Shown here piece after piece: positions 60,435-64,000 of a stretch of 64,000 nt of DNA. Source of the stretch: Clostridia bacterium (lineage in GTDB: Bacteria > Bacillota > Clostridia > Christensenellales > Aristaeellaceae); the NCBI GenBank assembly GCA_017532155.1, contig JAFXJP010000016.1, positions 27,387 to 91,386 of the forward strand, written 5' to 3'. Every line of letters begins with the position of its first letter. The stretch's first letter is position 1. The translations under genes and the position numbers were made by a program. Under the pieces are notes generated by a model. The model had not been told where the DNA came from and did not search any database. It saw nothing but the letters and a program-made list of their open reading frames with translations.

Positions 60435-61292
60435 TTAAGCATTCTCATAAATTGAAATCAGGTGTTTTCCGATCACAACTGCAAATTTCAGCGCATCGGG
60501 AATCAATTCTTGGGGGAATCTCTGAAGATATTTGACGATTTCAAGCGTGAGATCTCCCTTATATCCGCTCTTCTTAAGAGACGTCATAATCGCATGCCAA
60601 TTCAAATCTGCCAAATAGGGGAGCATATGGCAGTCTCCGAGATAATCGTTATCCTGGATGTGAAGGCATTTAAGAATGTCCGGATCCACCCGACTGATAA
60701 AATCCTCAGGTTCATATCCCGTCAGAGAGGCATGGCCCACATCCACACACGCGACGATCCAGGGGGAATTAATCTTTTTTACGATGCTGTTTAATTCTTC
60801 AGGAGTTCCAAGCTTGCCAACAAATCTGTTTCTTTTTGCATCTTTCGCAAAGAGATTTTCAACAGCAACGTGAATGTTGAAGGCTTCGCAGTACGGAATG
60901 AAGCTGCTGTAATACGCGATATTATACTCCTCGAAGTCAACGTCTTCCGGCACGGTGATGGAGTGAACAACAATATTTTCTGCGCCAAGAATAGCAGCAG
61001 ATTCCAATGCGCGAACGATGTTGAGATATTTTGGATCGGAAGTATCTCTGCTCATTCCGTATTTGAACGTAAAGGGCGCGTGCGCCTGATTGCAAGAAAG
61101 TCCCACCTCATCAAGATGCGCTCTTAGCTCTCGGGCGTATTCTTTATAGTTTTCGCCCAGAATTTCCTCACATTCTTTTTCATAGTAATAAGAAAAATCT
61201 ACAGCATCAAAACCAGCTTGCCTGATCAAATCAATTGCTTTATGATCCCCAAAGCATTTGGCAACGGAATAAAGCTCAACGGATAATTGCAT
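60435..61292 (-). CDS. Sugar phosphate isomerase/epimerase (TIM barrel), AT-richer
   Basis: A 285-residue xylose-isomerase-like TIM barrel. Marks include LIRQAGFDAVDFSYYYEKE, AENIVVHSITVP, HVAVENLFAKDAKRN with a metal Glu, VACVDVGHASLTGY, KCLHIQDNDYLGDCHMLPY and DLTLEIVKYLQ. The YEKECEE insert and the HIQDN motif resemble inosose dehydratase/hydroxypyruvate isomerase relatives. Codon use is visibly more AT-rich than its neighbours, which hints at later acquisition. It leads the minus-strand group epimerase-VOC-epimerase. Confidence 0.85.
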   Translation of the reverse strand: MQLSVELYSVAKCFGDHKAIDLIRQAGFDAVDFSYYYEKECEEILGENYKEYARELRAHLDEVGLSCNQAHAPFTFKYGMSRDTSDPKYLNIVRALESAAILGAENIVVHSITVPEDVDFEEYNIAYYSSFIPYCEAFNIHVAVENLFAKDAKRNRFVGKLGTPEELNSIVKKINSPWIVACVDVGHASLTGYEPEDFISRVDPDILKCLHIQDNDYLGDCHMLPYLADLNWHAIMTSLKKSGYKGDLTLEIVKYLQRFPQELIPDALKFAVVIGKHLISIYENA

Positions 61293-61321
61293 GGTTTGCC
61301 TCCTTATGCGTATAATCGTTA

Positions 61322-61341
61322 AGCATATCTTAGCATATCTT
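61322..61341. repeat. Tandem 10-bp direct repeat in the epimerase promoter
   Basis: AGCATATCTT occurs twice without a gap. It overlaps the -10 element (TAAGAT on the minus strand) and could be an operator. Confidence 0.5.
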
Positions 61342-61355
61342 CAAATAATTGGCAA
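61327..61355 (-). promoter_or_regulatory. Promoter of the AT-rich epimerase operon
   Basis: On the minus strand TTGCCA (61350-61355), 17-bp spacer, TAAGAT (61327-61332). Confidence 0.55.
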
Positions 61356-61369
61356 CTTAAGACAAGAAA

Positions 61370-61400
61370 AGAACCAGTTTCTTTCGAAACTGGTTCCTGC
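61370..61400 (-). terminator. Hairpin resembling a terminator with no clear gene
   Basis: On the minus strand GAACCAGTTTC and GAAACTGGTTC arms followed by TTTTCTT. No supported minus-strand gene lies directly upstream, so it may be a remnant of a lost gene. Confidence 0.5.
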
Positions 61401-61466
61401 GGCAGGGGCAGAAGGAGACAAATTTTCAACGAAGGTTTTGTCCCTAAGTTGTTACCACTTGACAGA

Positions 61467-61495
61467 TTGACATGATTTTTGCGGCGTATTATAAT
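61467..61495 (+). promoter_or_regulatory. Consensus promoter of the secreted tandem-domain protein
   Basis: Exact TTGACA (61467-61472), 17-bp spacer, exact TATAAT (61490-61495). A second TTGACA lies 9 bp upstream at 61459. Confidence 0.85.
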
Positions 61496-61564
61496 AAAGA
61501 ACATCCAAATTGTAAAGCACATCTTCAAGGAAACTATGATAGCTGTTTGAGAAGGAGAAATAAT

Positions 61565-62827
61565 ATGAAGAAGGTATTGGCTCTTTTGCTGGCTGTTCTG
61601 ATGCTGGCAAGCATTAGCTGCGCTTGGGCAGAGGGAACGACCGAAGAAGCGGTTGAGATTACCTTTCAGGATATCCCTTGGGGCAGCAGCATAGAAGAAG
61701 TAACAAGCTGGGCAAAAGAGAATGGATTTCAGAGCGTTTATATTGGCTCGACCTTCTCAACTGCATCATTTCTGGATGCATCCGGCAAATATAATCAAGA
61801 CGTCGTAATCGGGTCCCCTTTCGAACTACACTCTTTCAAAACACTGAACGTCTTTGACGGCACCTCGTTTCAGATAGCCGGATATACAGTTTCTCTGGAA
61901 TTCTATTTTGATTCGCAGGGCGAAAATACAGAACTTGGCACTGTTATTGCAACTATTCAGGCCCCACAAACGCAAGCGATATTGGATGATTTGGAGCAGG
62001 GACTGATAACTGCATACGGCGAAAACGCTTTGCCTTCAACGGATATTTCTCCGAATGGCACCGGCGACAGATACCGGAAGCTGGGCGCAGCGGATACGGC
62101 TGTCTGCCTTACGAATAATCCGAACTACGGCGCGCAGCTAATTTACGGCAAAATCAATCCGTTTACAAACGAAAAAGTGGCCAAAGAATCGGTCGAAAAA
62201 GCAACGGTCGAAAAAGCAACGGTTGAAATCACCTTCCAGGATATCCCCTGGGGCAGCAGCGTAGAAGAAGTAAAAAGCTGGGCAAAAGACAATGGTTTTC
62301 AGACCTTTGGGAATAATTCGTCCGGTAGATTAAGACCGCCCATATATCTGGATGAATCCGGTAAATATAGTTCTATCACAACCAAATCCGGATTCGACCT
62401 TAACAACAACTACGAAGCGCTGTTTGCTTCAGACAACACCTCATTTCAGATAGCCGGATATACAATCCCTCGTCTGGAATTCTGGTTTAACAAGCAGGAC
62501 GGAGAAACGGAATTGGGCACTGTTGTTGTACGTATTCTGCCGGATGTAATGAACGAACAGTCGCAAACGATTTTGGATGATCTGGAGCAGAAGTTGATAA
62601 CTGTATACGGCGAAAACGCTGCGTCTTCAACGGATAGTACTCTATCAACGATCTCTGCAGACAGATATAGAAAGGTAGGCGCGGAGGATACGGCTGTCTG
62701 CCTTGCGCATGATATCCAATACGGTGTGATGCTGGTTTACGGCAAAACCAATGTGTTTGTGGCCGAAGAAAAGAACGATACTCCTTTCACTTTCACGATT
62801 GACAGTTTCAATATTGACGGTCTGTAA
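61565..62827 (+). CDS. Secreted protein with two tandem copies of an unrecognised domain
   Basis: A 420-residue exported protein. Residues 1-22 form a signal peptide (VLALLLAVLMLASISCAWAE). Two homologous units of about 190 residues follow, each starting EITFQDIPWGSS.EEV.SWAK, with later shared blocks SFQIAGYT, ELGTV, QTILDDLEQ.LIT.YGENA and DRYRK.GA.DTAVCL. A short TVEKATVEK repeat joins them. No enzymatic motif is evident and I do not recognise the family. AAGGAG lies 7 nt before the ATG. The downstream gene carries a third, truncated copy with a nearly identical signal peptide. Confidence 0.75.
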   Translation: MKKVLALLLAVLMLASISCAWAEGTTEEAVEITFQDIPWGSSIEEVTSWAKENGFQSVYIGSTFSTASFLDASGKYNQDVVIGSPFELHSFKTLNVFDGTSFQIAGYTVSLEFYFDSQGENTELGTVIATIQAPQTQAILDDLEQGLITAYGENALPSTDISPNGTGDRYRKLGAADTAVCLTNNPNYGAQLIYGKINPFTNEKVAKESVEKATVEKATVEITFQDIPWGSSVEEVKSWAKDNGFQTFGNNSSGRLRPPIYLDESGKYSSITTKSGFDLNNNYEALFASDNTSFQIAGYTIPRLEFWFNKQDGETELGTVVVRILPDVMNEQSQTILDDLEQKLITVYGENAASSTDSTLSTISADRYRKVGAEDTAVCLAHDIQYGVMLVYGKTNVFVAEEKNDTPFTFTIDSFNIDGL

Positions 62828-62837
62828 AAGAACACAC

Positions 62838-62868
62838 AAATGCCTCCCTCACACCGAGGGAGGCATTT
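62838..62868 (+). other. Strong intercistronic hairpin between the secreted paralogues
   Basis: AAATGCCTCCCTC / GAGGGAGGCATTT is a 13-bp perfect stem without a T run, 11 nt after the first gene. It may be a weak terminator or an RNA-stabilising element. Confidence 0.7.
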
Positions 62869-62901
62869 GCTATGGCAAAACAACTGAAAAGGAGCATGAA
62901 C

Positions 62902-63318
62902 ATGAAAAAACTGTTGGCACTTATTTTGGCAGTTATGATGCTGGCAAGCATTGGCTGCGCTTGGGCGGAGGGAACAACCGAAGAAGCGGTTGAAATTACC
63001 TTTCAGGGTATTCCGTGGGGCAGCAGTGTAGAAGCTGTTGCGGAATGGGTTGTACAGAGAGAAGAATTTACGATGGATTATAACGCCGAACAAATCCTGT
63101 CGGGTTATAATCCGTGGAGTAAAGGACGTTGCTCAAACATCATTTTGACCGAAGATGGTGCGATATTGGATGTCAACATGGAGAATAATTACAAGAGCGT
63201 GTTGGCAAGCTGGGGTATTGAAGATTTCATGCTTCCGGGATATGCAATCGCTGGATACGGTATGAGCCAGATTTCTTACGGGTTCACCTACACAGCACGG
63301 GCCATGCCAAGCGTTTGA
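62902..63318 (+). CDS. Truncated secreted paralogue, fused at its 3' end to mobile-element debris
   Basis: A 138-residue frame. Residues 1-22 are a signal peptide nearly identical to that of the gene upstream, followed by EGTTEEAVEITFQGIPWGSS, so it is the third copy of the same unit. The homology stops near residue 128 (ISYGFTYTA), where the DNA switches to an ArdC-like sequence in another frame; the last residues RAMPSV are therefore foreign. The normal C-terminal half is missing. AAAAGGAG precedes ATG 62902 by 8 nt, so translation is likely, but the product may be unstable. Confidence 0.7.
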   Translation: MKKLLALILAVMMLASIGCAWAEGTTEEAVEITFQGIPWGSSVEAVAEWVVQREEFTMDYNAEQILSGYNPWSKGRCSNIILTEDGAILDVNMENNYKSVLASWGIEDFMLPGYAIAGYGMSQISYGFTYTARAMPSV

Positions 63319-63443
63319 ACCGTCTGAATCAAGCTGCGTTCTTCGGTACAGAAGATTACAGCAAGGAAGAACTTATCGCAGAGATCGGTGCTGCAGCGCT
63401 CGTCAATCACTGCGGTATCCTTCGTTCGCTGCCGGACAGATGA
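63285..63443 (+). pseudogene. Fragment of an ArdC-type zincin metallopeptidase (antirestriction family)
   Basis: In the frame of 63291 the DNA reads HSTGHAKRLNRLNQAAFFGT, then EDYSKEELIAEIGAAALVNH, closely matching the C-terminal zincin region of ArdC/DUF1738 proteins, which are carried by plasmids and conjugative elements. The first part of the metal motif (HExx) and the N-terminal domain are missing. It has no start of its own and ends at TGA 63441-63443. Confidence 0.7.
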
Positions 63444-63628
63444 ATGTGAGCGAACTGTCACGGGTATGTAGGCTGTCAAGGCCGACGGTTTATAAGTATT
63501 TGAGTATTTATTGCTCAGCTTGCTTGAGCCCCTGCGCAAATGCCCGGCTGACATCTGGCAAAAAGGCGCTCATTACAAGGTATCAGGTTTACGGGAGGAT
63601 GAATACAAGACGTTGTGTTTTGATTTGA
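63440..63628 (+). pseudogene. Fragment with a recombinase/ICE-type helix-turn-helix
   Basis: The ATG overlaps the stop of the ArdC fragment (ATGA). The first 23 residues, MNVSELSRVCRLSRPTVYKY then LSI, match the HTH seen at the C-terminus of serine recombinases and in small regulators of conjugative elements. After about 63510 the frame is nonsense-like, while the next fragment continues in another frame, so a frameshift is likely. Confidence 0.5.
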
Positions 63629-63693
63629 ACGAAGGTGAGCCGGTGCCCTATCGCATCAGTGCTTCGTCCGACGAAAAAGAAACCAACGAATAA
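63511..63693 (+). pseudogene. Remnant of a conserved mobile-element protein of unknown function
   Basis: From about 63511 an open frame reads SLLEPLRKCPADIWQKGAHY and then KVSGLREDEYKTLCFDLNEG, ending EKETNE at TAA. It looks like genuine coding sequence (charged, balanced) and probably continues the HTH fragment after a frameshift. I do not recognise the domain. No convincing start or ribosome site is present. Confidence 0.4.
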
Positions 63694-63707
63694 CTCTTAA
63701 TTTCTGG

Positions 63708-63748
63708 CGCAAGGTAGGTCTGCAAGGGCTTGCCTTGCGTTTTTTTTT
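63708..63748 (+). terminator. Terminator closing the mobile-element remnant
   Basis: Stem CGCAAGG / CCTTGCG with an 18-nt loop and a run of nine T. Confidence 0.7.
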
Positions 63749-63805
63749 GAGCGCAATACAAAGGCGAGGCTCTTAAAGAAAGAATCTGTAGTACGTATTT
63801 TTTTA

Positions 63806-63834
63806 TTGACAACAGGAAATGGGTGTGATATAGT
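63806..63834 (+). promoter_or_regulatory. Promoter of the sugar ABC permease at the window end
   Basis: TTGACA (63806-63811), 17-bp spacer, TATAGT (63829-63834). Confidence 0.82.
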
Positions 63835-63846
63835 TGTTATAACAAC
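63833..63846. promoter_or_regulatory. 14-bp palindromic operator over the permease promoter
   Basis: GTTGTTATAACAAC is a perfect palindrome that overlaps the last two bases of the -10 box and the start site, a typical repressor position. Confidence 0.6.
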
Positions 63847-63904
63847 ATGATGACTTGAGGATGCAATGGCTTTTTCTGAATGTATGCAAGAAAGGAAATA
63901 GGCT

Positions 63905-64000
63905 ATGCTGCACAATGGTATTATGGATACTAGAAAAAAGAGACGCTGGGGAACATCACTGAGGCGTCAGGAGATCATTACGGGATGGCTGTTTGTTGCG
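63905..64000 (+). CDS. Sugar ABC transporter permease, MalF/UgpA type, 3' end cut by window edge
   Basis: The first 32 codons are present. After a basic N-terminus (RKKRRWGTSLRRQ) the sequence EIITGWLFVA enters the first membrane helix of CUT1-family permeases, which usually continue with PALIG. AAAGGA lies 8 nt before ATG 63905; an internal ATG at 63923 lacks a ribosome site. A strong promoter and palindromic operator precede it, so it probably opens a regulated sugar-uptake operon without a leading binding protein. Confidence 0.72.
   Translation, partial: MLHNGIMDTRKKRRWGTSLRRQEIITGWLFVA

Noticed and set aside
61319-61528. Minus-strand 69-codon frame between the epimerase and the secreted protein
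   Set aside because: It reads across a hairpin and the opposite-strand promoter, with no ribosome site or recognisable family; kept only as a possible remnant via the hairpin note.
1-64000. CRISPR arrays, rRNA or tRNA genes and intact insertion sequences
   Set aside because: No regular spacer repeats, no rRNA-like stretches, no cloverleaf with CCA-type end and no full transposase were seen; a tRNAscan and CRISPR finder run would settle this.

Overview
The window reads as a chromosomal segment of an uncultured or gut-type member of the Clostridia (Bacillota). Support comes from the rpmH-rnpA-yidD-yidC-jag cluster, RNase Y, a coaD-rsmD operon, strong AAGGAGG ribosome-binding sites, many consensus TTGACA-17-TATAAT promoters, and a large share of sugar and peptide ABC transporters. 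Base composition is mid-GC, with AT-rich intergenic gaps. No rRNA, tRNA, CRISPR array or intact insertion sequence was seen. Species cannot be named from sequence alone.

Layout. 1-2.4 kb: 3' end of galM, a MmcQ/YjbR protein and a secreted alpha/beta hydrolase. 2.7-5.8 kb: rpmH-rnpA-yidD-yidC-jag on the minus strand behind a perfect sigma-A promoter. 5.8-9.6 kb: alr-membrane protein-rsmD-coaD-coiled coil, with alr frameshifted by a GCTT tandem repeat. 9.7-13.2 kb: a large repeat-rich surface protein and a small exported FMN-binding-like protein. 13.3-15.3 kb: a sugar epimerase/oxidoreductase pair. 15.6-19.9 kb: a peptidoglycan-binding repeat protein, an acetyltransferase, an M42 peptidase and an APH-type kinase. 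20-26.2 kb: a tight seven-gene operon (dCMP deaminase, LCP protein, FolT-like S component, nth, znuC, znuB, GH13 amylase). 26.3-27.9 kb: an orphan solute-binding protein. 28.1-30 kb: a structured RNA candidate followed by rny. 30.2-34 kb: PHP phosphoesterase, RsmB/F-type methylase and two tandem Cof phosphatases. 34-38.7 kb: a Ugp/Msm-type sugar ABC importer divergent from a LacI regulator, with duplicated palindromic operators. 38.7-42.2 kb: a heterodimeric ABC exporter. 42.3-48.5 kb: oppA-B-C and a fused oppDF. 48.8-51.4 kb: a small membrane protein, a MATE pump and mntP under a yybP-ykoY Mn2+ riboswitch. 51.7-58 kb: an exported FAD/FMN reductase, a beta-lactamase-fold hydrolase with malic enzyme, a DUF2975/XRE pair and an MFS carrier. 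58-61.3 kb: PfkB kinase, two TIM-barrel epimerases and a VOC protein. 61.5-64 kb: AT-richer DNA with a tandem family of secreted proteins, ending in mobile-element debris (ArdC-type and HTH fragments) and the start of a sugar ABC permease.

Taken together, the accessory genes describe a saccharolytic, peptide-using anaerobe: ABC uptake of sugars and peptides, GH13 starch breakdown, epimerase/oxidoreductase/kinase sets for unusual sugars, and exported flavoproteins that may pass electrons to external acceptors. The least explained items are the structured RNA ahead of rny, the duplicated operators of the LacI/ABC locus, the TTGCGCAA box pair ahead of the orphan binding protein, the alr repeat frameshift, and the secreted repeat family next to the mobile-element scar.
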